A stretch of DNA of 64,000 bases from Streptococcus oralis. GTDB lineage: Bacteria; Bacillota; Bacilli; Lactobacillales; Streptococcaceae. The stretch's first letter is position 1, and each line of letters starts with the position of its first letter. This document shows, one piece after another, positions 17,051-25,017 of this stretch. Where the stretch lies: assembly GCF_003943415.1 (NCBI RefSeq), contig NZ_RJPK01000001.1:124001-188000 (forward strand), written 5' to 3'. A program made the position numbers and the translations under genes. The notes beneath the pieces are model-generated. The model was not told where the DNA came from. It ran no database searches and saw only the letters and a list, made by a program, of their open reading frames with translations.

Positions 17051-17962
17051 ATGTACGATACGATTATTATCGGTGCTGGACCTGCGGGAATGACAGCTGC
17101 CTTATATGCTGCTCGAAGCAATCTGAAAGTGGCTTTGATTGAAGGTGGTCTGCCAGGCGGGCAAATGAATAACACATCTGATATTGAAAACTATCCAGGT
17201 TATGCCAACATCAGTGGACCTGAATTGGCTGAAAAGATGTTTGAACCTCTTGAAAATCTTGGAGTAGAGTACCTTTATGGATTTGTTGAAAAGATTGAAG
17301 ATCATGCCGACTATAAGAAGGTCATCACTGATGACCAAGTTTATGAAACCCGTACTGTCATCGTGGCAACTGGGTCTAAACACCGTCTTTTGGGTGTTCC
17401 TGGAGAAGAAGAACTAAATAGCCGAGGCGTTTCTTACTGTGCCGTATGTGATGGTGCTTTCTTCCGTGATCAAGACTTGCTCGTAGTTGGTGGAGGAGAT
17501 TCTGCGGTAGAAGAAGCTCTCTTCTTGACTCGCTTTGCAAAGACTGTTACTATTGTTCACCGTCGAGATGAACTTCGTGCTCAAAAAGTTTTGCAAGACC
17601 GTGCCTTTGCAAATGAGAAAGTCAACTTTATCTGGGACTCTGTAGTCAAGGAAATTAAAGGTGAAAACCGAGTAGAATCTGTCGTATTTGAAAATGTGAA
17701 AACAGGTCAAGTAACAGAGCAAGCCTTCGGTGGTGTCTTTATCTATGTTGGTTTGGACCCTGTTAGCGATTTTGTTAAAGAATTGAATATCCAAGACCAG
17801 GCAGGCTGGATTGTGACAGACAATCACATGAAGACTGCTGTTGACGGTATCTTTGCGGTTGGGGATGTTCGCCAGAAAGACCTTCGCCAAGTCACAACAG
17901 CAGTTGGAGATGGGGCTATCGCTGGTCAAGAAGCTTACAAATTTATTACAGAACATAGTTAA
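17051..17962 (+). CDS. trxB: Thioredoxin reductase
   Basis: A 303-aa low-molecular-weight thioredoxin reductase that transfers electrons from NADPH through FAD to thioredoxin. Visible parts are FAD-binding GAGPAGMTAALYAAR, the redox disulfide C130-A-V-C133 (SYCAVCDGAFF), NADPH-binding GGGDSAVEEALFL and C-terminal FAD motif VDGIFAVGDVR. The length is normal. It has its own ribosome binding site (AAGAAGGAA). Confidence 0.94.
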   Translation: MYDTIIIGAGPAGMTAALYAARSNLKVALIEGGLPGGQMNNTSDIENYPGYANISGPELAEKMFEPLENLGVEYLYGFVEKIEDHADYKKVITDDQVYETRTVIVATGSKHRLLGVPGEEELNSRGVSYCAVCDGAFFRDQDLLVVGGGDSAVEEALFLTRFAKTVTIVHRRDELRAQKVLQDRAFANEKVNFIWDSVVKEIKGENRVESVVFENVKTGQVTEQAFGGVFIYVGLDPVSDFVKELNIQDQAGWIVTDNHMKTAVDGIFAVGDVRQKDLRQVTTAVGDGAIAGQEAYKFITEHS

Positions 17963-18066
17963 TACACTTCGAAAATCAAATTCAAACCACGTCAGCTTCG
18001 CCTTGCCGTACTCAAGTACTGTCTACAGCTAGCTTCCTAGTTTGCTCTTTGATTTTCATTGAGTAT
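17962..18066. repeat. RUP-like 105-bp intergenic repeat (copy 1)
   Basis: Imperfect terminal inverted repeats (atacacttcgaaaatc and, reversed from the right end, atactcaatgaaaatc) bound a 105-bp element just after the trxB stop. Its internal sequence (accacgtcagcttcgcc, agctagcttcctag) is of a type I recall as very common between pneumococcal and mitis genes, matching the ~107-bp RUP class thought to be moved in trans by an IS630-type transposase. Another element of similar size and design lies at 49813-49917. Confidence 0.7.
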
Positions 18067-18072
18067 AATCAT

Positions 18073-18108
18073 AAAAAAGTTTCCAATCAAATGATTGGAA
18101 ACTTTTTT
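18073..18108. terminator. Bidirectional terminator between trxB and rlmB
   Basis: A 17-bp stem (aaaaaagtttccaatca / tgattggaaactttttt) lies between convergent genes. Confidence 0.9.
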
Positions 18109-18835
18109 ATAGTCGGTTTCGGAAAACTTCGTACATGAGAATGGCTGCAGCAACACTGGCATTGAGGCTTTGAACATGCCCATTCATCGGAATGGTAATC
18201 ATCTCATCAACTTGTTTTTTGATGTTACTAGAGATGCCTTTTCCTTCATTTCCGATGATGAGGGCAATTTTCCCTTTTGTATTCCACTTGTGGCAAGGGG
18301 TACCGTTCATATCCGTTCCGAAGGTCCAGAAACCTTCGTCCTTGAGTTTATCTAGGGTTTGACTGAGGTTGGTCACTCGGGCAATCGGTACATGCTCAAT
18401 AGCCCCAGTAGCCGTTTTGGCAACGACTGGAGTTACACCGACAGCACGGTGCTTGGGAATGATGACACCTGAAACATTGGTAGCGTCAGCAGTTCTCAAG
18501 ATAGAACCCAGATTATGGGGGTCAGTTAATCCGTCCAGAATCAATAGCAAAGGATTTTCTTCTTGACGCGTTTTGGCAAGAATGTGATCTAGCTCGCTAT
18601 AGGCAAATTCGGAAACTCGAAGGACAAATCCTTGATGGACAGCGCCTTCGGTCATTTCAGAGAGGGATTTTTTTGAAGTCCAAGAGATGGAGACCTTTTT
18701 CTCAGCAGCAAGTTCCTTGACTTTCTCAACATTCTTGCCTCTGAGATCTTCTTGGAGGTAGAGTTTGTTTCCTGTATTTGCAAGGAGGGCTTCGGTAACG
18801 GCGTGGACGCCATAGACAATATCATTTGTTTTCAT
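18107..18835 (-). CDS. rlmB: 23S rRNA (guanosine-2'-O-)-methyltransferase RlmB-type (SpoU/TrmH)
   Basis: A 242-aa SPOUT methyltransferase with an N-terminal substrate-binding domain (VYGVHAVTEALL) and the knotted catalytic domain with motif 1 LDGLTDPHNLGSILRTADA, motif 2 IIGNEGKGIS and motif 3 IPMNGHVQSLNASVAAAI. The family methylates 2'-O of G2251 in 23S rRNA; other TrmH-type targets are possible. I choose the ATG at 18835. A longer frame would need a TTG at 18853 lying inside the promoter. The ATG is six bases downstream of an extended -10, with no Shine-Dalgarno, so the mRNA is probably leaderless. Confidence 0.88.
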   Translation of the reverse strand: MKTNDIVYGVHAVTEALLANTGNKLYLQEDLRGKNVEKVKELAAEKKVSISWTSKKSLSEMTEGAVHQGFVLRVSEFAYSELDHILAKTRQEENPLLLILDGLTDPHNLGSILRTADATNVSGVIIPKHRAVGVTPVVAKTATGAIEHVPIARVTNLSQTLDKLKDEGFWTFGTDMNGTPCHKWNTKGKIALIIGNEGKGISSNIKKQVDEMITIPMNGHVQSLNASVAAAILMYEVFRNRL

Positions 18836-18841
18836 GCCTCT

Positions 18842-18850
18842 ATTATAACA
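18842..18850 (-). promoter_or_regulatory. Extended -10 promoter giving leaderless rlmB mRNA
   Basis: On the minus strand, TGTTATAAT (18850-18842) is followed by six bases (agaggc) and then the ATG at 18835. A start point at the usual distance coincides with the ATG. No convincing -35 is visible. Confidence 0.6.
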
Positions 18851-18879
18851 CAAAACCTCGTCTTGAAACGGGATTTTCT

Positions 18880-19491
18880 TTATTCGAGGATGAGGAGTCC
18901 ATCTTTAACTGCAAATGGATCTTTCTCATTGATACGATCGTAAAACATGATTCCGTTTAGGTGGTCAATTTCATGTTGGACAACGATGGAGTTGTAACCT
19001 TTGAGCTTGATGCGGTGTTTTTCGCCGTCCTTGTCAAAGTAATCAACAGTGACGCGGGCATGGCGGACAACATAGCCTGGTACGTTACGGTCAACAGATA
19101 GGCAACCTTCTCCTTCGCCAAGAGCAGCGTCCTGAACAGAGTGGGATACGATTTTTGGATTGTACATAATGGCTTGTAAATCGTAGGCTTCCTGTGGAGT
19201 TTCACCTTCTTCTACAATATTTGGGACCAAGACGGCAATAATACGTTTTGAGATATCCAGCTGGGGAGCAGCAAGTCCAACACCACCACGCAAGCCCATT
19301 TTCTCAGCCATAACAGGATCCTGAGAATGTTTGAGGAATTGCATCATTTTTTCACCAAGGATGATATCCTGATCAGACAAGGGGAAAGTGACCTCCTCAG
19401 CAACCGCGCGTAAAGTTGGATTTCCCTCACGGATAATATCTTTCATATCAATCAAATGAGCAGCTTTTGTAATACGTTCTATAGCAGACAT
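18880..19491 (-). CDS. def: Peptide deformylase
   Basis: A 203-aa type II metallo-enzyme removing the formyl group from nascent N-terminal methionine. The three motifs are present: GVGLAAPQL (motif 1), EGCLSVD (motif 2, metal cysteine) and the metal HEIDH in [11 protein letters not shown] (motif 3). The start is the ATG at 19491 (MSAIERI) with AAAGGAGAG just upstream. Upstream in-frame starts exist but lack a site and are not family-like. The gene ends 29 bp before the rlmB promoter. Confidence 0.95.
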   Translation of the reverse strand: MSAIERITKAAHLIDMKDIIREGNPTLRAVAEEVTFPLSDQDIILGEKMMQFLKHSQDPVMAEKMGLRGGVGLAAPQLDISKRIIAVLVPNIVEEGETPQEAYDLQAIMYNPKIVSHSVQDAALGEGEGCLSVDRNVPGYVVRHARVTVDYFDKDGEKHRIKLKGYNSIVVQHEIDHLNGIMFYDRINEKDPFAVKDGLLILE

Positions 19492-19645
19492 TTTCTCTCC
19501 TTTCATTACCTCTACATGATAACACAAAATAGACGAGAAAGAAAGTCGCAGAAGTTGCTAAAAAATAATATAATAAACTGTAATACCCTTTTGTCTGTGG
19601 TATAATAAAAGAAAAGACTTGCAGTAAAAGCAAAGGGGGATAAGA

Positions 19646-20965
19646 ATGGAAAAGCGACAAGATAGACGGTCTCGTGGTTCTCTTTATGGATTGTTGAAGA
19701 GTAGTATTGGTTTCTTTAGGAATTATAAATCTTGGACCAATGCCCAGTTTATTGCTGTTTTGTTGCTTGCAGTTGCCTTGTCCATGGGGCTGAACTTGTT
19801 GGTTCGAGCAGTACAAGGAAACAAGGGAACAAGTCCTAGTAGCCAAACTCTTGATTCTGCTAAGATGTCTGATCAATCCAAAGAAAATCAGTCTGGTGAA
19901 ACGACGGCGCGTATCATGGCAAATGGTGACCTTCTCTACCATATTCCTATCTACCGAACAGCTCTGAAAGAGGACGGGACCTATGATTTCCACGAAAATT
20001 TTGAATATGTCAAACCTTGGCTCAAGCAAGCGGATTTGGTGATTGGCGACTTTGAAGGAACTGTGAACAAGGACCACTACTTGGCAGGTTATCCTCTTTT
20101 TAATGCACCTGGTGAGGTGATGGATGCTATCAAGGATGCAGGCTACCAAGTTCTAGACTTGGCTCATAATCATATTTTGGATTCTCAAATTGAGGGAGTA
20201 GTTTCAACGGCTCAAGCTATTGAAAAGGCTGGAATGACACCCATCGGAGTCTACACACATGAATCCCGTGACCAAGCCCCTATAATCATCAAGGAAGTCA
20301 ATGGAATCAAGGTGGCTCTCCTGGCCTATTCTTACGGTTTTAATGGCATTGAGCAGTATATCTCACAAGAGGACTATAATCGCTATCTTTCTGATCTGAA
20401 TGAAGATAAGATGAAGGCAGAAATTGAACGCGCAGAGAAGGAAGCGGATATTACTGTCATCATGCCTCAGATGGGAATTGAGTACCAGCTAGAACCAACG
20501 GAAGAACAAAAAACACTGTACCACAAGATGATTGACTGGGGAGCTGATATTATCTTTGGAGGGCATCCTCACGTCGTTGAACCTGCTGAAACAGTTGAAA
20601 AAGATGGTGACAAAAAACTGATCATCTACTCCATGGGGAATTTCCTCTCAAATCAGCGCATTGAAACCATGCAAGATGAGGAAAATGCCAAGTGGACGGA
20701 GCGCGGTGTTCTCATGGATGTGACTATTAAGAAAAAAGATGGCAAGACAAGGATTGAAACGGCCAAAGCGCATCCGACTTGGGTCAATCGGACGCCTAAA
20801 GGAACATACTCTCCAGAAGGCTATCCGCTCTTCCTCTATCAGACCTATATCCTAGAAGACTTCATCGAGGGAGGCAGCCACCGTGATAAGTTGGATGAAG
20901 CGACCAAGGAACGAATTGACACGGCCTATAAAGAAATGAATGAACATGTAGGGTTGAAGTGGTAG
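19646..20965 (+). CDS. CapA/PgsA-like membrane-anchored metallophosphatase-fold protein
   Basis: A 439-aa protein with a basic cytoplasmic start, one membrane helix (~residues 33-52) and a large extracellular CapA domain. Metallophosphatase-type motifs are visible: ANGDLLYH near residue 92, GDFEGTVN, LAHNHILD, PQMGIEY and GGHPHVVEP. CapA proteins are named after poly-gamma-glutamate synthesis, but no capB or capC partner is present, so an enzymatic role on cell-surface polymers is more likely (inference). The promoter has TATAAT at 19601-19606, and the ribosome binding site is AAAGGGGGAT. The HAD gene follows closely. Confidence 0.85.
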   Translation: MEKRQDRRSRGSLYGLLKSSIGFFRNYKSWTNAQFIAVLLLAVALSMGLNLLVRAVQGNKGTSPSSQTLDSAKMSDQSKENQSGETTARIMANGDLLYHIPIYRTALKEDGTYDFHENFEYVKPWLKQADLVIGDFEGTVNKDHYLAGYPLFNAPGEVMDAIKDAGYQVLDLAHNHILDSQIEGVVSTAQAIEKAGMTPIGVYTHESRDQAPIIIKEVNGIKVALLAYSYGFNGIEQYISQEDYNRYLSDLNEDKMKAEIERAEKEADITVIMPQMGIEYQLEPTEEQKTLYHKMIDWGADIIFGGHPHVVEPAETVEKDGDKKLIIYSMGNFLSNQRIETMQDEENAKWTERGVLMDVTIKKKDGKTRIETAKAHPTWVNRTPKGTYSPEGYPLFLYQTYILEDFIEGGSHRDKLDEATKERIDTAYKEMNEHVGLKW

Positions 20966-20988
20966 ACGCTTGCCCTAAAGGAGATATG

Positions 20989-21816
20989 ATGACGATTAAA
21001 TTAATTGCAACAGACATGGATGGAACCTTGCTAGATCCGAGAGGGCAGCTGGATCTGCCCCGCTTGGAAAAGATTTTAGATAAGCTGGATCAAAGGGATA
21101 TCCGTTTTGTCATTGCGACGGGGAATGAAATTCATCGTATGAGAGAATTGTTGGGACACTTGGCAAGTAGAGTTGTCCTAGTCGTTGCCAATGGTGCTCG
21201 TATTTTTGAAAACAATAAACTGGTTCAGGCTCAGACCTGGGATGACGCTATGGTTGACAAGGCTCTCCTTCATTTTAAAGGGAGGGAGTGTCGAGATCAG
21301 TTCGTCGTCACTAGTATGAATGGGAGTTTTGTCAAGAAAGGAACTGTTTTTACAGAACTTAATAAATTTATGACTCCTGAGATGATTGAAAAACTTTACC
21401 AAAGGACCAATTTTGTGGATGAGCTAAACTCAGACCTCTTTGGAGGAGTCCTAAAGATGAGCATGGTCGTTGGTGAGGAACGATCGAGTTCTGTTTTGCA
21501 GGAAATTAATGACCTCTTTGATGGGCGTGTAAGAGCTGTTTCCAGCGGTTATGGTTGCATTGACATCCTCCAAGCCGGGATTCATAAAGCATGGGGATTG
21601 GAAGAATTACTCAAGCGCTGGGATTTGACATCGGAACAAATCATGGCTTTTGGTGATAGTGAAAACGATGTTGAAATGCTAGAACTGGCTGGAATTGCCT
21701 ATGCTATGGAAAATGCAGATGATGAGGCCAAGGTAGTTGCGACTGCTCTAGCACCAGCTAACAGCCAGGCGGGTGTTTATCAGGTTCTAGAAAATTGGTT
21801 AGAGAAAGAGGGATAA
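20989..21816 (+). CDS. Cof-type HAD phosphatase
   Basis: A 275-aa HAD-superfamily (Cof/SupH type) phosphatase with nucleophile motif DMDGTLLD near the start and C-terminal motif GDSENDVEML binding Mg. It probably acts on sugar phosphates or pyridoxal phosphate; the substrate is not predictable. Two ATGs are adjacent. The second (20989) is chosen because AAAGGAG (20977-20983) is five bases away, against two for the first. It ends one base before the GTG start of the SGNH hydrolase, so the two genes are coupled. Confidence 0.9.
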   Translation: MTIKLIATDMDGTLLDPRGQLDLPRLEKILDKLDQRDIRFVIATGNEIHRMRELLGHLASRVVLVVANGARIFENNKLVQAQTWDDAMVDKALLHFKGRECRDQFVVTSMNGSFVKKGTVFTELNKFMTPEMIEKLYQRTNFVDELNSDLFGGVLKMSMVVGEERSSSVLQEINDLFDGRVRAVSSGYGCIDILQAGIHKAWGLEELLKRWDLTSEQIMAFGDSENDVEMLELAGIAYAMENADDEAKVVATALAPANSQAGVYQVLENWLEKEG

Positions 21817-21817
21817 G

Positions 21818-22453
21818 GTGGCAGTACAGTTATTAGAGAATTGGCTCTTAAAGGAGCAGGAAAAAATTCAAACCAAGTATCGTGAATTGAATCAAGTTTC
21901 TGTTCTAGAGCCAGATATGATTTTTATCGGCGATTCGATTGTAGAATACTACCCTCTGCAAGAGTTACTCGGGACTGCAAAGACGACTATTAATCGAGGC
22001 ATCCGAGGTTACCAAACGGGGCTTCTACTAGACAATCTTGACGCCCATCTTTATGGTGACACTGTCGATCAAATTGTTCTCTTAATTGGGACAAATGATA
22101 TCGGAAAAGATGTCCCTATGAATGAAGCCTTGGATAATCTTGAGCGAGTTATCCAATCAATTGCCCGAGATTATCCGCTGTCACAAATAAAGCTCCTTTC
22201 CATTTTGCCGGTCAATGAGGGAGAGAAATACAAGCAGACTGTTTATATCCGAACTAATGAAAAGATTAGGGAGTGGAATCAAGCCTATGAGGCTCTAGCC
22301 TCCGCCTATGTGCAAGCAGATTTTCTACCAATTTATGATAGTTTGACAGATTCAGAAGGACAGCTTCAATCATCCTATACAACGGATGGTCTCCATCTAA
22401 GCGTAGCGGGTTATCAAGCCTTATCAGAAGCCTTGAAAACATATCTTTTCTAA
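21818..22453 (+). CDS. SGNH/GDSL-family hydrolase
   Basis: A 211-aa cytosolic SGNH hydrolase. The block I serine is in FIGDSIVEYY, block II glycine in NRGIRGYQTG, block III in LLIGTNDIGKD, and block V in TTDGLHLSVAGYQAL, with the catalytic Asp and His. It resembles platelet-activating-factor acetylhydrolase-like and lysophospholipase-like esterases, but no signal peptide is seen. It uses a GTG start one base after the stop of the HAD gene. Confidence 0.88.
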   Translation: MAVQLLENWLLKEQEKIQTKYRELNQVSVLEPDMIFIGDSIVEYYPLQELLGTAKTTINRGIRGYQTGLLLDNLDAHLYGDTVDQIVLLIGTNDIGKDVPMNEALDNLERVIQSIARDYPLSQIKLLSILPVNEGEKYKQTVYIRTNEKIREWNQAYEALASAYVQADFLPIYDSLTDSEGQLQSSYTTDGLHLSVAGYQALSEALKTYLF

Positions 22454-22468
22454 AGAATCGACTTAATT

Positions 22469-22497
22469 TTGCATTTTTGATTTAGATAAGGTATAAT
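22469..22497 (+). promoter_or_regulatory. Promoter of ssrA
   Basis: TTGCAT (22469-22474), 17-bp spacer, TATAAT (22492-22497). The start near 22504 leaves a ~10-nt 5' extension for RNase P to remove. Confidence 0.8.
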
Positions 22498-22513
22498 GGT
22501 TTTATTGTCTTTT

Positions 22514-22858
22514 GGGGTCGTTACGGATTCGACAGGCATTATGAGGCATATTTTGCAACCCGTGTGGCGACGTAAACGCTCAGTTAAATATAACTGCAAA
22601 AAATAACACTTCTTACGCTTTAGCTGCCTAAAAACCAGCAGGCGTGACCTGATTTGGATTGCTCGTGTTCAATGACAGGTCTTATGATTAGCGAGATACG
22701 ATTAAGTCTTGTCTAGCGACTTGATAAGAGATTAATAGACTCGCAGTTTCTAGGCTTGAGTTATGTGTCGAGGGACTGTTAAAACAATACATAACCTATG
22801 GTTGTAGACAAATATGTTGGCAGGTGTTTGGACGTGGGTTCGACTCCCACCGGCTCCA
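22514..22858 (+). ncRNA. ssrA: Transfer-messenger RNA (tmRNA)
   Basis: A 345-nt tmRNA. The 5' end GGGGTCG pairs with CGGCTCC just before the encoded CCA. The T-arm GGGTTCGACTCCC is intact. The tag frame begins at the GCA resume codon (22596), reads AKNNTSYALAA and stops with TAA at 22629-22631. This tag is the one I recall for pneumococcus and its relatives. It rescues stalled ribosomes together with SmpB. Its 3' flank carries remnants that look like integration leftovers. Confidence 0.97.
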
Positions 22859-23084
22859 TTATTCCTTTGCATTCTTTCGCATTCTTTGGTAAAACAAAAC
22901 GTTGTTAAATCAACGTTTTTTATTTTTGTCTTTGGTATTCCTTGGTATTCTTTTTCAAAAAAGGCAGACCCTAAAACAGACCCTCTTTTTGAAGAAGGTC
23001 TGTCGTATCCTAGAAATCTATATCCTTTTGTTTTATGAAATCATATAGTGTTTGTATTATTTGATTTTTAAATGCTTGCGATAA
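22859..23084 (+). other. ssrA 3' flank with att-like short repeats
   Basis: There is no credible gene here. The stretch holds paired short direct repeats: GCATTCTTT at 22869 and 22879, GGTATTC at 22934 and 22944, and CAGACCCT at 22965 and 22977. The 3' end of ssrA is a well-known target of tyrosine integrases, and repeats of this kind often flank attachment sites, so I read it as an empty or scarred integration site. No integrase gene is left. Confidence 0.4.
22896..22921 (+). terminator. Terminator downstream of ssrA
   Basis: AAAACGTTG / CAACGTTTT hairpin with a 6-nt loop and following T-run, 38 nt after the tmRNA end. Confidence 0.75.
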
Positions 23085-23110
23085 AAAAACTGCATTGAGT
23101 TGCAGTTTTT
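23085..23110 (-). terminator. Terminator of tRNA-Ser
   Basis: A 10-bp perfect stem (aaaaactgca / tgcagttttt) with a 6-nt loop follows the tRNA on the minus strand. Confidence 0.75.
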
Positions 23111-23119
23111 ATTTTTCTA

Positions 23120-23207
23120 CGGAAGACATGGGATTCGAACCCACGCACGCTGTTACACGCCTACCGCGTTTCCAACACGGCCTCTTAAGCCTCTTGAGTA
23201 ATCTTCC
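23120..23207 (-). tRNA. tRNA-Ser (anticodon GGA)
   Basis: An 88-nt class II tRNA. Acceptor GGAAGAT pairs with GTCTTCC, the anticodon loop reads TTGGAAA, a long variable arm is present, and the T-arm contains GGGTTCGAATCCC. CCA is not encoded. It reads UCC/UCU codons. Confidence 0.95.
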
Positions 23208-23308
23208 AATACTTACTCAAATAGTCTACCATAAAGCCACTTATCTTGCAATAAAAATTTTGGAAATAAGAAAAATGATAGAATTTGAAAGAAAATGACA
23301 AATAATGC

Positions 23309-23356
23309 TTGACTTTGCCAGGAATTGTGCTAGAATGAATAGTGTAAACGATAACA
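23309..23356 (+). promoter_or_regulatory. fru operon promoter and cre operator
   Basis: TTGACT (23309-23314), 16-bp spacer, TAGAAT (23331-23336) preceded by TGC. The cre site TGTAAACGATAACA (23343-23356) matches the consensus fully and begins where transcription should start, a typical position for CcpA roadblock repression. Confidence 0.8.
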
Positions 23357-23368
23357 GGAGGTGATTTA

Positions 23369-24109
23369 GTGTTAAAAACTGAGCGAAAGCAACTGATTTT
23401 AGAGGAGTTAAATCAACATCATGTAGTTTCTCTTGAAAAATTGGTTAGTCTATTAGAAACTTCAGAATCAACGGTTCGAAGAGATTTGGATGAGTTGGAG
23501 GCGGAAAACAAGCTTCGCCGTGTGCATGGTGGAGCAGAATTACCTCACTCCTTGCAGGAAGAAGAAACCATTCAAGAAAAATCTGTCAAAAACCTTCAAG
23601 AGAAGAAGTTACTTGCTCAGAAAGCAGCCTCTCTTATCAAGGAAAAAGATGTTATCTTTATCGATGCTGGAACGACAACAGCTTTTCTAATCAAGGAATT
23701 GACCAATAAGAATATCACCGTTGTGACCAACTCCATTCATCATGCGGTTCAGTTGGTTGAAAAACAGATTCCAACTGTCATGGTTGGAGGAAGTGTCAAG
23801 ATGGCAACAGATGCATGTATCGGTGGAGTTGCTCTTAACCAAATCAATCAATTGCACTTTGACCGTGCCTTTATCGGGATGAATGGTGTTGACGATGGTT
23901 ATTATACGACTCCAGATATGGAGGAGGGAGCTGTGAAACGTGCTATTTTGGAGAATGCCAAACAAACCTATGTCTTGGTTGATTCGTCAAAAATTGGGCA
24001 AACTTGCTTTGCCAAGGTAGCACCACTTAAACGAGCCATTGTTATCACAAGTCAAGGACATGAGCTCTTGCAGGCTATTAAGGAGAAAACGGAGGTAATA
24101 GAGGTATGA
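23369..24109 (+). CDS. fruR: DeoR-family fructose operon regulator
   Basis: A 246-aa DeoR-type repressor. The N-terminal winged helix is visible as ERKQLILEELNQHHVVSLEKLVSLLETSESTVRRDLDELE, followed by the DeoR C-terminal sugar-phosphate-sensing domain (FIDAGTTTAFLIKEL, FIGMNGVDDG). The probable effector is fructose-1-phosphate. The start is a GTG with CAGGAGGTG upstream. Its stop overlaps the fruK ATG by 4 nt. It is the first gene of the operon it presumably represses. Confidence 0.92.
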   Translation: MLKTERKQLILEELNQHHVVSLEKLVSLLETSESTVRRDLDELEAENKLRRVHGGAELPHSLQEEETIQEKSVKNLQEKKLLAQKAASLIKEKDVIFIDAGTTTAFLIKELTNKNITVVTNSIHHAVQLVEKQIPTVMVGGSVKMATDACIGGVALNQINQLHFDRAFIGMNGVDDGYYTTPDMEEGAVKRAILENAKQTYVLVDSSKIGQTCFAKVAPLKRAIVITSQGHELLQAIKEKTEVIEV

Positions 24110-25017
24110 TTTATACAGTCACACTCAATCCGTCTATTGACTATATCGTTCGCTTGGACCAAGTTCAAGTTGGAAGTGTCAATCGTATGGACAGTGATGA
24201 TAAGTTTGCTGGTGGGAAAGGAATCAATGTCAGTCGTGTCTTGAAACGTTTAGATATTCCCAATACAGCAACTGGATTTATCGGAGGCTTTACTGGTAAA
24301 TTTATCACAGATACCCTTGCAGAGGAAGAAATCGAGACACGTTTTGTCCAAGTAGCAGAAGATACTCGTATCAATGTCAAGATTAAAGCAGACCAAGAAA
24401 CAGAAATCAATGGGACTGGTCCAAATGTTGAGCCCGAACAACTTGAAGAGTTAAAAGCCATTCTTTCAAGTCTGACAGCAGAAGATACGGTTGTATTTGC
24501 GGGTTCGAGTGCTAAAAATCTAGGAAATGTCATCTACAAGGATTTGATTGCCTTGACACGCAAGACTGGTGCGCAAGTGGTTTGTGACTTTGAAGGACAG
24601 ACATTGATTGATAGTTTGGACTACCAGCCACTTTTGGTTAAACCAAACAATCACGAACTTGGAGCTATCTTTGGAGTGAAACTCGAAAGTTTAGATGAGA
24701 TTGAGAAGTACGCACGTGAGTTACTAGCTAAGGGTGCTCAACATGTCATCATCTCTATGGCTGGGGACGGTGCTCTTCTTGTCACATCTGAGGGAGCTTA
24801 CTTCGCAAAACCTATCAAGGGAACAGTCAAAAATTCAGTTGGTGCTGGTGACTCTATGGTTGCTGGGTTTACAGGTGAATTTGTCAAATCAAAAGATGCA
24901 GTAGAAGCTTTCAAATGGGGAGTGGCTTGCGGAACGGCAACTACCTTCTCGGATGACTTGGCAACTGCGGAATTTATTAAAGAAACATATGAAAAAGTTG
25001 AGGTAGAAAAACGATGA
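24106..25017 (+). CDS. fruK: 1-phosphofructokinase
   Basis: A 303-aa PfkB/ribokinase-family kinase that converts fructose-1-phosphate to fructose-1,6-bisphosphate. N-terminal TLNPSIDYIVRLD, GGKGINVSRVL and the C-terminal catalytic KNSVGAGDSMVAGF (with the base Asp in GAGD) are all present. Overlaps of 4 nt on both sides show tight coupling with fruR and fruA. Confidence 0.95.
   Translation: MIYTVTLNPSIDYIVRLDQVQVGSVNRMDSDDKFAGGKGINVSRVLKRLDIPNTATGFIGGFTGKFITDTLAEEEIETRFVQVAEDTRINVKIKADQETEINGTGPNVEPEQLEELKAILSSLTAEDTVVFAGSSAKNLGNVIYKDLIALTRKTGAQVVCDFEGQTLIDSLDYQPLLVKPNNHELGAIFGVKLESLDEIEKYARELLAKGAQHVIISMAGDGALLVTSEGAYFAKPIKGTVKNSVGAGDSMVAGFTGEFVKSKDAVEAFKWGVACGTATTFSDDLATAEFIKETYEKVEVEKR

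Noticed and set aside
18836..18853. Extension of rlmB to a TTG start at 18853
   Set aside because: The added codons are the extended -10 promoter itself and no Shine-Dalgarno is present.
19448..20149. A 233-codon minus-strand frame across the CapA-like gene start
   Set aside because: Antisense to the CapA-like gene and its promoter, with no family features; shadow frame.
22814..23038. A 74-codon frame beginning inside tmRNA
   Set aside because: It starts within the structured 3' part of ssrA and runs through a terminator; not a gene.
23095..23298. A 67-codon frame across tRNA-Ser
   Set aside because: Mostly the complement of the tRNA; not coding.
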